Of a DNA stretch of 6,968 nt, positions 1 through 5,773 are shown one piece after another (the stretch's first letter is position 1; every line of letters begins with the position of its first letter). Origin of the DNA: Clostridia bacterium (GTDB lineage Bacteria; Bacillota; Clostridia; Oscillospirales; QAMX01); contig JAKSPX010000077.1 in NCBI GenBank assembly GCA_024404415.1, positions 1-6,968 on the forward strand, in the 5' to 3' direction. Under the pieces are notes generated by a model. The model made no database searches. It saw only the letters and a list, made by a program, of their open reading frames with translations, and was not told the origin of the DNA. A program made the position numbers and the translations under genes.

Positions 1-1121
1 AAACCGGCTTAAAAGTCAGTGAGATCGGTCTCGGCGGCGAATGGCTGGCGAGACACACGGAGGAAGAGGTCAAGGCGGTCATCGCCAGAGCCTACGATCA
101 AGGTATCAACATTTTGGACTGCTGGATGTCCGAACCATCCATCCGCTCCAAGATCGGTGCGGCTATCGCCGGTAATCGCGAGAAGTGGATCATTCAGGGA
201 CACATCGGCTCCACCTGGCAGGACGGCCAGTACGTCGTCACCCGCGATCCCTATTGGATCCGCATTGCCTTTGAAGATCTTCTCGAACGCCTCGGCACCG
301 ACTATATCGACCTCGGCATGATGCACTTCTGCGATAAGGAAGAGGATTTCGACGACATGATCTCCGGCCCCTACATGGACTATGTCAGGGAGCTCAAGGC
401 TGCGGGCAAGATCCGCCACATCGGCATGAGCACCCACAACCCCGTCATTGCCCGCAAGGCAGTGGAAATGGGGCTTGTCGAAATGATGCTCTTTTCGGTC
501 AACCCTGCTTTTGATATGCTTCCCGCCACCGACAACGTGGATAACTATTTCGGCGATGATTACGACGCGGCGATCAACCAGATCGAGCCGGAGCGCACCG
601 CGCTTTATCAGCTCTGCGAGGAGAAGGGCGTCGGCCTGACCGTCATGAAGGGCTACGCAGGCGGCCGACTCTTCAAAGCGGAGGCTTCTCCCTTCGGCGT
701 AGCGCTTACCCCGGTGCAGTGCCTGCACTATGCTCTGACCCGCCCGGCGGTCGCCAGCGTCATGGTCGGCATGGAAACGGTCGAGCAGGCCGATGCGGCT
801 GTCGCCTACGAGACCGCGACCGACGAGGAAAAGGACTACGCCACCCCGCTTGCCAACGCCCCGAAGCACGCATACCGCGGCCAGTGCACCTATTGCGGCC
901 ATTGCCATCCCTGCCCGATGGAGATCGACATCGCCATGGTCAATAAATTCACCGATCTGGCGCTCATGCAGAATGAAGTCCCGGATACCCTGCGCGAGCA
1001 TTATCATAAGCTCGGCCACACGGCGGACGACTGCATCGGCTGCGGCGGCTGCGAATCCCGCTGCCCCTTCGGTGTGAAGGTTACCGAAAAGATGGAAAAG
1101 GCGAAGGAACTCTTCAAATAA
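1..1121 (+). CDS. Aldo/keto reductase with C-terminal 4Fe-4S clusters (5' partial)
   Basis: The gene enters from the left edge. The first whole codon is at 3-5, and probably only about ten N-terminal residues are missing, because the fragment opens with TGLKVSEIGLGG, the usual first strand of the aldo/keto reductase barrel. It continues through FEDLLERLGTDYIDL and IRHIGMSTHN to the C-terminus. Two cysteine clusters follow the barrel: CTYCGHCHPCP (from 885) and CIGCGGCESRCPFG (from 1032), each able to bind a 4Fe-4S cluster. This arrangement matches the predicted Fe-S oxidoreductases of COG1453 found in anaerobes; such proteins are expected to be cytoplasmic NAD(P)H-linked reductases, and the physiological substrate is unknown. 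Counting from codon 3, the conserved Asp (residue 39) and His (residue 108) are present, but Glu and His stand where the canonical tetrad has Tyr (residue 44) and Lys (residue 67). The gene ends with TAA before a terminator. Family assignment is secure; substrate is not. Confidence 0.93.
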   Translation, partial: TGLKVSEIGLGGEWLARHTEEEVKAVIARAYDQGINILDCWMSEPSIRSKIGAAIAGNREKWIIQGHIGSTWQDGQYVVTRDPYWIRIAFEDLLERLGTDYIDLGMMHFCDKEEDFDDMISGPYMDYVRELKAAGKIRHIGMSTHNPVIARKAVEMGLVEMMLFSVNPAFDMLPATDNVDNYFGDDYDAAINQIEPERTALYQLCEEKGVGLTVMKGYAGGRLFKAEASPFGVALTPVQCLHYALTRPAVASVMVGMETVEQADAAVAYETATDEEKDYATPLANAPKHAYRGQCTYCGHCHPCPMEIDIAMVNKFTDLALMQNEVPDTLREHYHKLGHTADDCIGCGGCESRCPFGVKVTEKMEKAKELFK

Positions 1122-1141
1122 GCATAAATATATAAAAGAAA

Positions 1142-1189
1142 AGATCCCCCCTGTCCGTTTGAATGAATCGGGCAGGGGGATCTGCTTTA
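1142..1189. terminator. Bidirectional intrinsic terminator between convergent genes
   Basis: A GC-rich inverted repeat has left arm 1142-1157 (agat, six C, tgtccg) and right arm 1169-1183 (cgggca, five G, atct), with an 11-base loop, one G:U pair and one bulged C. The left side is A-rich (ataaaagaaa), which gives a U-rich tract for leftward transcription; the right side continues gctttatt for rightward transcription. It lies between the aldo/keto reductase stop (1121) and the stop of the leftward DUF3006-like gene (1187-1189), which is where a shared terminator is expected. The U-tract is better in the leftward direction. Confidence 0.8.
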
Positions 1190-1369
1190 TTCATATATCT
1201 CGTAATCAAAGAGGATGCGCTTGACCTTTGTCCCTTCTTCAATTTCCTCGGGGAGCAGGGCACGGGCGACGAGCGTCGGCTCGTTTCCCTCGTCGGGAGG
1301 GGTGATGCGCTTGAGATAGGCGTAGTCGCCGTCGAGCGACTCAACGACATAGATTCTTTCTTCCATCAT
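1187..1369 (-). CDS. Small DUF3006-like protein
   Basis: A 60-residue acidic protein. It starts with a short beta-like segment (IYVVESLDGDYAYL) and continues to ALLPEEIEEGTKVKRI. The pattern of a strand with (E/D)GDYA, a turn, then LLPxxxxEGxxx resembles small DUF3006 proteins, which are usually one compact beta domain of unknown function; I make that match from memory of the family pattern. There is no signal peptide, membrane segment or cysteine. The first ATG (1369-1367) overlaps the TGA of the upstream gene (1368-1366) in an ATGA arrangement, so translation is probably coupled; the tail of the upstream gene supplies a purine-rich stretch (GAGAGGGCGGA) as ribosome binding site. The next codon is also ATG, so the start could be three bases later. 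It is the last gene of the leftward group and ends at the bidirectional terminator. Confidence 0.75.
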   Translation of the reverse strand: MMEERIYVVESLDGDYAYLKRITPPDEGNEPTLVARALLPEEIEEGTKVKRILFDYEIYE

Positions 1370-2415
1370 TCCGCCCTCTCGAAATACATCTCATCAGAGT
1401 CGCTTTTGAATTTATAGAGATAAACGTCGGTGAAGTGTCCTTCGTCGTTATGTCCGTCGTGGGAAAGATAGTATCTGCTGTCGCCGAAGGAATAAAGCCC
1501 CGTGGAACCGTAGGGGAAACGCCAGCCCGAAACGCCGGAAGCATTTCCGACCGGGCCCTTTTTGAGCGTCAGCTGATATCCTTCCTCAGGAAGTCCTTTG
1601 AGGTTTCCGAAAACCGGTTCTTTGCCGCCATCCACGATGTAGAGCGGGCAGTTGGGGTATTCCTTCTTGTAGCCGGGGTAGACGGCCATCAGCCAGTCGC
1701 CGGTAAAGCGGTTGTATTCGAAGTTCTGCACGCCCCAGTCGGTGTTCCCGGTGAAGACGAAATACTTGCCTGAGGGTTTCTCGGGCCCGGAGACGTGGGG
1801 ATGATGGCGATCCAGCGGCTGAGCAGTCGAAAGAAGCTCCTCGGGATCGTAGGTGAGGATGACCTGATGATCGTTGTCGGTCCGTTCCTCGTCGTGATAA
1901 ACGCCGTAAGTCACCGCCATCTGTTCTTTCCCATCCTTTTTCCCGAAGGCCGGGCCGAAGGTCATGCCGTCGATGCCGGAGCAACCGAGATGATGGGGAA
2001 GACCCTCCGCCGAGGTGCTGTGGAAATCGTCCAAGACCTCTTTCAGGAAGGCGGCCCTCATCACGCCGTCGCCGGAAGCGCTCATGCCGACGCGGTCGAT
2101 CTTATCCACGTCGAAGATCGCGCAGTAGAAGGCGTCGGTGATCTCTTCGTCAAGACCGAGGTGTTTGTGGATGTATCGGCCAATGGAGTCGTTTTTGTAT
2201 TCAAGCGACCCATAAACGCGCCCGTTCCAGAAGGCAATACAGCCGAGATGCCCGGTCAGGCCGTCCACCGTGCCGATCAGATTGCCTTCAAGGTCGGTCT
2301 TGACCAATGTCGTGGTGAAGGAATAGTAGAGAAAGCCGTATTCCATGTCGAGCGCGATACCCTGACAGTGCGGTGTGGGGTAAACCCCGGAAAAAATGTG
2401 GTTGGGAAAGAGCAT
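1366..2415 (-). CDS. Hypothetical protein, possibly beta-propeller-like
   Basis: I do not recognise a named family. With the start at 2415 the protein has 349 residues, begins MLFPNHIFSGVYPTPHCQGI, and has no signal peptide or membrane segment. The sequence is rich in aromatic residues, Gly and Asp, with repeated short strand-turn-strand units such as GFLYYSFTTTLVKTDLEGN, GCIAFWNGRVYGSLEY, CPLYIVDGGKEPVFGN and GLYSFGDSRYYLSHDG. These look like blades of a beta-propeller; this fold is an inference from pattern only. Histidines in PHCQG, TGHLGC, LPHHLGC and DRHHPHVSG could form a metal or substrate site, unproven. A frame-compatible ATG lies upstream at 2427, but the GGAGG at 2425-2421 is well placed for the 2415 ATG. 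The stop overlaps the start of the DUF3006-like gene, so the two are probably co-expressed. A 122-base palindromic repeat separates it from the esterases. Confidence 0.8.
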   Translation of the reverse strand: MLFPNHIFSGVYPTPHCQGIALDMEYGFLYYSFTTTLVKTDLEGNLIGTVDGLTGHLGCIAFWNGRVYGSLEYKNDSIGRYIHKHLGLDEEITDAFYCAIFDVDKIDRVGMSASGDGVMRAAFLKEVLDDFHSTSAEGLPHHLGCSGIDGMTFGPAFGKKDGKEQMAVTYGVYHDEERTDNDHQVILTYDPEELLSTAQPLDRHHPHVSGPEKPSGKYFVFTGNTDWGVQNFEYNRFTGDWLMAVYPGYKKEYPNCPLYIVDGGKEPVFGNLKGLPEEGYQLTLKKGPVGNASGVSGWRFPYGSTGLYSFGDSRYYLSHDGHNDEGHFTDVYLYKFKSDSDEMYFERAE

Positions 2416-2420
2416 AGGAG

Positions 2421-2425
2421 CCTCC
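2421..2425 (-). promoter_or_regulatory. Ribosome binding site fixing the start at 2415
   Basis: On the minus strand GGAGG (2425-2421) is followed by a five-base spacer (CTCCT) and then ATG at 2415-2413. The upstream in-frame ATG (2427-2425) overlaps this motif and is itself preceded only by a T-rich sequence (TTTTTCTCA) with no purine-rich site. The downstream ATG is therefore the better start, shortening the longest reading frame by four residues. Confidence 0.75.
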
Positions 2426-2445
2426 ATTGAGAAAAATATCAGATT

Positions 2446-2567
2446 GCCCTCTCAGTCTCGCTTCGCTCGCCAGCTCTCCCAAAGGGAGAACCTTCCGTAG
2501 AAATGCCGTGTTGGAAGCCTCCCACTTTGGGGGAGGTGGCTCGACCGAAGGTCGAGACGGAGAGGGC
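2446..2567. repeat. Intergenic palindromic (MITE/REP-like) repeat element
   Basis: The space between two leftward genes is filled by a structured element. Outer arms gccctctcagtctcg (2446-2460) and cgagacggagagggc (2553-2567) are inverted repeats matching at 14 of 15 positions. Inside are further hairpins: tctccc-aaa-gggaga around 2475-2487, cctccc/gggagg at 2518-2523 and 2531-2536, and a perfect seven-pair ctcgacc-gaa-ggtcgag at 2540-2556. The element encodes no convincing protein. Nested palindromes with inverted ends fit a non-autonomous MITE or REP-type repeat; I recall similar sequences scattered between genes in gut clostridia, but I could not count copies. It could attenuate or process the mRNA between the esterases and the downstream gene. 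A five-T run follows on the minus strand (2436-2432), too far from the outer stem for a classic terminator. Confidence 0.75.
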
Positions 2568-2590
2568 GAAATATTACCTGTCAGAAAGGA

Positions 2591-3403
2591 TCAGTTGCGG
2601 ATGTCGCTCTGGGCTTCGAGGCCGATGAACTTGAGGAAGTGCTGGATGTGTTCATCCCAGTATTCCCAGGTGTGTGCGCCGGGGTCTTCCTCATAGGTGT
2701 AGTCAAAGGGATTGCCCTCGAAGCAGAGGAAGAAATCGCGGGTGTAGTGGGCGCGTTCGGTGAGGAAGTCGGATGCGCCGCAGGTGTGGTAGATGCGCGG
2801 GATCGGCTTGCCTTCGGCGATGATGGACTTGGCCTGATATTCGGGATCCTCTTCGGTGCCGACCAGGTTGCGGTTGCCGTAGGTCATTTCCTGACGCTTG
2901 GCCGCGCGCGCATCTTTCGGACGGCGCTTGGTGGGAGCACGGTTGGTGATGCCGGCGGACATGCAGCCGATGGCGGCGTACTTTTCGGGATTGGCAAGGC
3001 CGATCTTCATGCAGCCTGCACCGCCCATGGAAAGGCCGGCGATGAAGTTGTCTTCTCTCTTCATGGAGAAGCCGAAGAAGGCGTGCATGACCTCGGGGAG
3101 CTCTTTGGAAACGAAGGTATAGTATTTGCCGCCGTGCGCCATGTCGGCGTAGGAGGAGAGCTGCACGCCGGGCATGACGACCGCGAGGCCGAGCGGCGCG
3201 GCATAGCGCTCAATGGAGGTACGGCGCTGCCAGATGGTCTCGTCATCCGAAGCGCCGTGCAGGAGCCAGAGAACGGGGGTGCCGCCCTCGCGTTCGGCAG
3301 TCTCCATGCCGATGAGGCGGGTGGCCTTCTGCGGCAGAATAACGTCACAGGTGACGTCCATGCCGAGGACTCTGGAGCCGAAATTCACTTTAACGAGTGC
3401 CAT
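2591..3403 (-). CDS. Putative esterase, alpha/beta hydrolase (esterase D-like)
   Basis: A 270-residue serine esterase of the PF00756 putative-esterase type. Visible landmarks are VLWLLHGASDD (residues 44-54, oxyanion region), IERYAAPLGLAVVMP, the nucleophile elbow GLSMGG with Ser125, a probable acid Asp212 in CGASDF, and a probable base His244 in GAHTWEYWDEHI. No signal peptide or membrane segment is seen, so it should act in the cytoplasm, plausibly removing acetyl or other acyl groups from short imported glycans; the substrate is inferred from relatives such as xylan acetyl and feruloyl esterases. A basic insertion (about residues 155-171) lies where a lid would be and is absent from the neighbouring paralogue. 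The ATG shares one base with the stop of the upstream esterase (TAATG), and AAAGGGGG upstream serves as ribosome binding site, so the pair is almost certainly one transcript. It ends with TGA shortly before the palindromic repeat. Confidence 0.9.
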   Translation of the reverse strand: MALVKVNFGSRVLGMDVTCDVILPQKATRLIGMETAEREGGTPVLWLLHGASDDETIWQRRTSIERYAAPLGLAVVMPGVQLSSYADMAHGGKYYTFVSKELPEVMHAFFGFSMKREDNFIAGLSMGGAGCMKIGLANPEKYAAIGCMSAGITNRAPTKRRPKDARAAKRQEMTYGNRNLVGTEEDPEYQAKSIIAEGKPIPRIYHTCGASDFLTERAHYTRDFFLCFEGNPFDYTYEEDPGAHTWEYWDEHIQHFLKFIGLEAQSDIRN

Positions 3404-4182
3404 TATTTAGCCCCCTTTCTTTCAAAACCCATCCAGTCGAGCACGTTCTGGATGTGTTCATCCCAATACTTCCACTGATGGTCACCGTCCGACCAGGTCG
3501 GGGTGACGTCATAGCCGAGGGAGGTGAGCTTGCGCACAGCGCGGCGGTTGTCCTTATAAAGGAAATCCTGCTTGCCGCACCAGGTGAAGATCTTCGGCTT
3601 GGGAAGATCGGAAGCGGCGAGCTTTTCGGCCTCGTAGAAGAGGTCGTTGCCGCTGGTCTTGAGTTTGCGGCGCGGGCCGAACACGTCCTCGCAATATCCC
3701 TTCATGTTTTCGTTCTCGGACCACTCCTTATAAAGGGAGTTGACGTCGAGCGCGCCGGAGAGGCACCCGGCAGCCGCGAAGGTCTCGGGAGCGCAGAGGG
3801 CGCACTTCAGAGCGCCGTAGCCGCCCATGGAAAGACCCGCGACAAAGGTGTCCTCGCGCTTGTCGGAGATGCGCGGGAAGAAGTTTCTCACGATCTTCGG
3901 AAGCTCGGAGGAGATGAAGGTGAAGTAATCGTAGCCGTAGTACATATCGGTGTACCAGCCGAGGGCGGTGGTGGGCATGACGACGGCGATGCCGCGCTCC
4001 CGGGCATAACGCTCGATGGAGGTGAAACGGCACCAGGCATTCTGGTCGTCCGACATGCCGTGCAGGAGATAGAGAACCGGGTATTTCGACTCGTCGCCGG
4101 GAACGTATTCAGGCAAGATGACGTTCATCGACGTGGACATACCCAGCGCGTCGGAAAAGAAATTGACATTCAGAAGCGCCAT
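3403..4182 (-). CDS. Putative esterase, alpha/beta hydrolase (paralogue)
   Basis: A 259-residue PF00756-type serine esterase and the first gene of the leftward group. It shows YPVLYLLHGMSDD (residues 34-46), IERYARERGIAVVMP, the nucleophile elbow GLSMGG with Ser118, a probable acid Asp206 in CGKQDF, and a probable base His235 in GDHQWKYWDEHI. The catalytic triad is therefore complete. There is no signal peptide, so a cytoplasmic role on imported acylated sugars is likely. Both proteins start MALxxVNF and share the distinctive (E/K)YWDEHIQ segment after the catalytic His, so the two genes arose by tandem duplication and then diverged in the lid region. The start is supported by AAAGGAGG at 4200-4193, ten bases upstream, and a good promoter just beyond it. 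Acetyl-xylan, feruloyl or general carboxyl-esterase activity are all possible; sequence alone does not choose between them. Confidence 0.92.
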   Translation of the reverse strand: MALLNVNFFSDALGMSTSMNVILPEYVPGDESKYPVLYLLHGMSDDQNAWCRFTSIERYARERGIAVVMPTTALGWYTDMYYGYDYFTFISSELPKIVRNFFPRISDKREDTFVAGLSMGGYGALKCALCAPETFAAAGCLSGALDVNSLYKEWSENENMKGYCEDVFGPRRKLKTSGNDLFYEAEKLAASDLPKPKIFTWCGKQDFLYKDNRRAVRKLTSLGYDVTPTWSDGDHQWKYWDEHIQNVLDWMGFERKGAK

Positions 4183-4209
4183 AAAGATGAATCCTCCTTT
4201 TTTCTTTCC

Positions 4210-4238
4210 ATCATATCACAAGGTATCGCTTTTTGCAA
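4210..4238 (-). promoter_or_regulatory. Promoter of the esterase group (sigma-A-like)
   Basis: On the minus strand TTGCAA (4238-4233) and TATGAT (4215-4210) are separated by exactly 17 bases, with TGA directly before the -10 giving an extended -10. Transcription would start around 4203, leaving a leader of about 20 bases that carries the AAAGGAGG site. The -10 matches consensus at five of six positions, the -35 at four. Confidence 0.7.
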
Positions 4239-4258
4239 GAAAATATCTCGAAAAACTC

Positions 4259-4287
4259 TTTTCTTTTTGGCGGAATTGTGGTAAAAT
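4259..4287 (+). promoter_or_regulatory. Candidate rhaA promoter with extended -10
   Basis: TAAAAT at 4282-4287 preceded by TGG (4279-4281) makes an extended -10. Seventeen bases upstream there is only a weak -35 (ttttct, 4259-4264), so the promoter may depend on an activator, as rhamnose genes often do. The leader to the ATG at 4337 is about 45 bases. Its centre (gggggagtcctccct, 4301-4315) can form a small hairpin ahead of the ribosome binding site AAAGGA (4323-4328). No clear operator or catabolite-response element was found in 4183-4336. Confidence 0.45.
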
Positions 4288-4336
4288 GAAGGCACATAAA
4301 GGGGGAGTCCTCCCTGAGAAAGAAAGGATAGACACT

Positions 4337-5494
4337 ATGGCAAGCCAAGAACGCATCCTGAAGAACTACGAATCCGCCAAGGAAGAATTTGCTTCCTGGG
4401 GCGTTGACACCGAAAAGGTTTTGGAGAAATTCGACACCATCAAAATGTCCATGCACTGCTGGCAGGGCGACGACGTCAAGGGCTTCGAGCCCGTCGGCGA
4501 CATCGGCAGCCAGAACGTCGTCACCGGCAATTATCCCGGCGCGGCGAGAAACGGCGAGGAACTCAGAGGCGATATCGACTTCGCACTCTCCATGTCCCCG
4601 TTCCAGCACAAGGTCAACATCCACTCCTGCTACGGCGAATTCGGCCGCGACAGAAAAGACGTCACTATCGACGATTTCTCCAAGTGGATCGCCTGGGCCA
4701 AGGAAAAGGGCTACGGCCTCGACTTCAACGGCTCCTTCTTCGCTCATAAGATGATGAACAACGGCTTCTCCTACGCCTCCCTCGACAAAGCCACCCGCGA
4801 TTACTGGATCGAGACCGCCAAGGGCACCCGCGAGATCTCCTATGCGATCGGCAAGGAGCTCGGCGAGGTCTGCTACAACAACCTCTGGATCCCGGACGGC
4901 TTAAAAGACACCCCGGCCAATCGCTTCCGTTACCGCGAAGTGCTGACCAACGCGCTCGACGAGATCTTCGCCAAGAAGTATGAAGGCAATCATCATGTCG
5001 ATACCCTTGAGGGCAAGCTCTTCGGCATCGGCGTGGAATCCTTTACCGTCGGTTCCCACGAATTCTACCTCGGCTACGCCGCCTCCCACAGAGGCAACGG
5101 CATCGGCGTCTGCCTCGACTCCGGCCACTATCACCCGACCGAGCAGGTCGCGGACAAGCTCTCCGCTGTCACCCCGTTCGTCGACCACGTCCTCCTGCAC
5201 ATCAGCCGCGGCGTCCGTTGGGACAGCGACCACATCGTTGTGCAGAGCGACGAGCTGACAGCCATCATGAACGAAATGAGCCGCGGCAACCTCTACGGCA
5301 AGGTCGCCATGGGTCTTGACTATTTTGACGCTTCCATCAACCGCATCGCCGCCTGGACCATCGGTATGCGCGCCGCCGCCAAGACGGTCCTGACCTCGCT
5401 TCTTGAGCCGTTTGCCATGATCGACAAGGCCGAGCTCGAAGGCGACTTCACCACCCGCCTTGCTCTGATGGATGAATTCAAGAACCTCCCCTAG
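4337..5494 (+). CDS. rhaA: L-rhamnose isomerase, interrupted by in-frame TAG near the C-terminus
   Basis: L-rhamnose isomerase converts L-rhamnose to L-rhamnulose in the cytoplasm, the first step of the phosphorylating rhamnose pathway, using divalent metal. The match is strong along the whole length: KMSMHCWQGDDVKGFE (36-51), NIHSCYGEF (94-102), NNLWIPDG (181-188), ESFTVGSHEFYLGYA (234-248), LDSGHYHPTE (260-269), LHISRGVRWDSDHIV (287-301) and GLDYFDASINRIAAWTIG (326-343). Expected metal and catalytic side chains are present: Glu234, Asp261, His288, Asp296, Asp298 and Asp328. AAAGGA eight bases upstream supports the ATG at 4337; the frame is open further upstream, but without a comparable site. 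The first stop is TAG at 5492-5494, giving 385 residues, whereas family members are about 420. The frame continues past it with normal RhaA C-terminal sequence to TGA at 5599. It may be a recent nonsense mutation, an assembly error, or a suppressed UAG. Confidence 0.93.
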   Translation: MASQERILKNYESAKEEFASWGVDTEKVLEKFDTIKMSMHCWQGDDVKGFEPVGDIGSQNVVTGNYPGAARNGEELRGDIDFALSMSPFQHKVNIHSCYGEFGRDRKDVTIDDFSKWIAWAKEKGYGLDFNGSFFAHKMMNNGFSYASLDKATRDYWIETAKGTREISYAIGKELGEVCYNNLWIPDGLKDTPANRFRYREVLTNALDEIFAKKYEGNHHVDTLEGKLFGIGVESFTVGSHEFYLGYAASHRGNGIGVCLDSGHYHPTEQVADKLSAVTPFVDHVLLHISRGVRWDSDHIVVQSDELTAIMNEMSRGNLYGKVAMGLDYFDASINRIAAWTIGMRAAAKTVLTSLLEPFAMIDKAELEGDFTTRLALMDEFKNLP

Positions 5495-5599
5495 AACGCG
5501 GTCTGGGATTATCTTCTCATGAAGAAGGGCATTGTCGACGGCCGTACCGCCCTTGAAAACATCAAGAAGTACGAAAAGGACGTTCTCTCCCTCCGCTGA
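5495..5599 (+). pseudogene. rhaA: In-frame RhaA C-terminal extension beyond the TAG
   Basis: Directly after the TAG, the same frame reads NAVWDYLLMKKGIVDGRTAL and ends IKKYEKDVLSLR before TGA at 5597-5599. This is the expected end of RhaA: NAVWDY follows the LP of the upstream part, and YEKDVLS(L/K)R closes many family members. With the TAG decoded as one residue the total is 420 residues, the normal family length, and the terminator begins only 17 bases after this TGA. There is no ribosome binding site or plausible independent start (the only ATG is internal, at 5519), so the segment is either expressed by UAG readthrough or is the untranslated remnant of the broken gene. Confidence 0.88.
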
Positions 5600-5616
5600 C
5601 ACGCAAAAGAATGAAG

Positions 5617-5649
5617 AAGCGCTATCGGTCATACCGGTAGTGCTTTTTT
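5617..5649 (+). terminator. Intrinsic terminator of rhaA
   Basis: A 13-pair stem has arms 5617-5629 and 5633-5645 (core gctatcggt/accggtagt), including two G:U wobbles, with a three-base loop (cat), running into six T (5644-5649). It sits just after the TGA at 5599, so rhaA appears to be transcribed alone and the downstream SDR gene separately. Confidence 0.85.
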
Positions 5650-5697
5650 ATACGAAAATAGCGGTTGATGGAGAGAAAGATTGTGGCATGCTACTGC

Positions 5698-5726
5698 TTG
5701 ATTTATTCATTGAAGGTCGGTATAAT
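5698..5726 (+). promoter_or_regulatory. Promoter of the SDR gene
   Basis: TTGATT (5698-5703), a 17-base spacer, and a perfect TATAAT (5721-5726). Transcription would begin near 5733, giving a leader of about 40 bases with GAAAGGG (5758-5764) nine bases before the ATG at 5774. This is the best promoter match in the window. Confidence 0.75.
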
Positions 5727-5773
5727 GACAGATGATAAAGGTTTCATGATGGAATACGAAAGGGCTTATATAA

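Noticed and set aside
9..1019. Long minus-strand open frame opposite the aldo/keto reductase
   Set aside because: It is a shadow caused by codon bias. The plus strand has unmistakable AKR and Fe-S motifs, while the minus translation is Val/His/Asp-rich with no family resemblance.
2639..3478. Plus-strand open frame opposite the second esterase
   Set aside because: Antisense to a gene with a complete Ser-Asp-His triad; low-complexity Gly/Ala/Val/Glu content and no ribosome binding site.
3397..4284. Plus-strand open frame opposite the first esterase
   Set aside because: Same shadow pattern: it covers the esterase and its promoter region and contains no recognisable motif.
4301..4315. Hairpin in the rhaA leader as riboswitch or attenuator
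   Set aside because: Only about five pairs around a four-base loop, with no terminator and no conserved aptamer features.
4118..4336. Longer N-terminus for rhaA (open frame extends upstream to 4118)
   Set aside because: The extension would cover the esterase start and both promoters and reads as low-quality Phe/Lys-rich sequence. ATG 4337 has a ribosome binding site and gives the normal RhaA length.
5525..5554. Possible stem (AAGGGC/GCCCTT) downstream of the rhaA TAG as a recoding element
   Set aside because: Only six pairs with an 18-base loop, inside coding sequence; too weak to claim as a readthrough or PYLIS-like signal.
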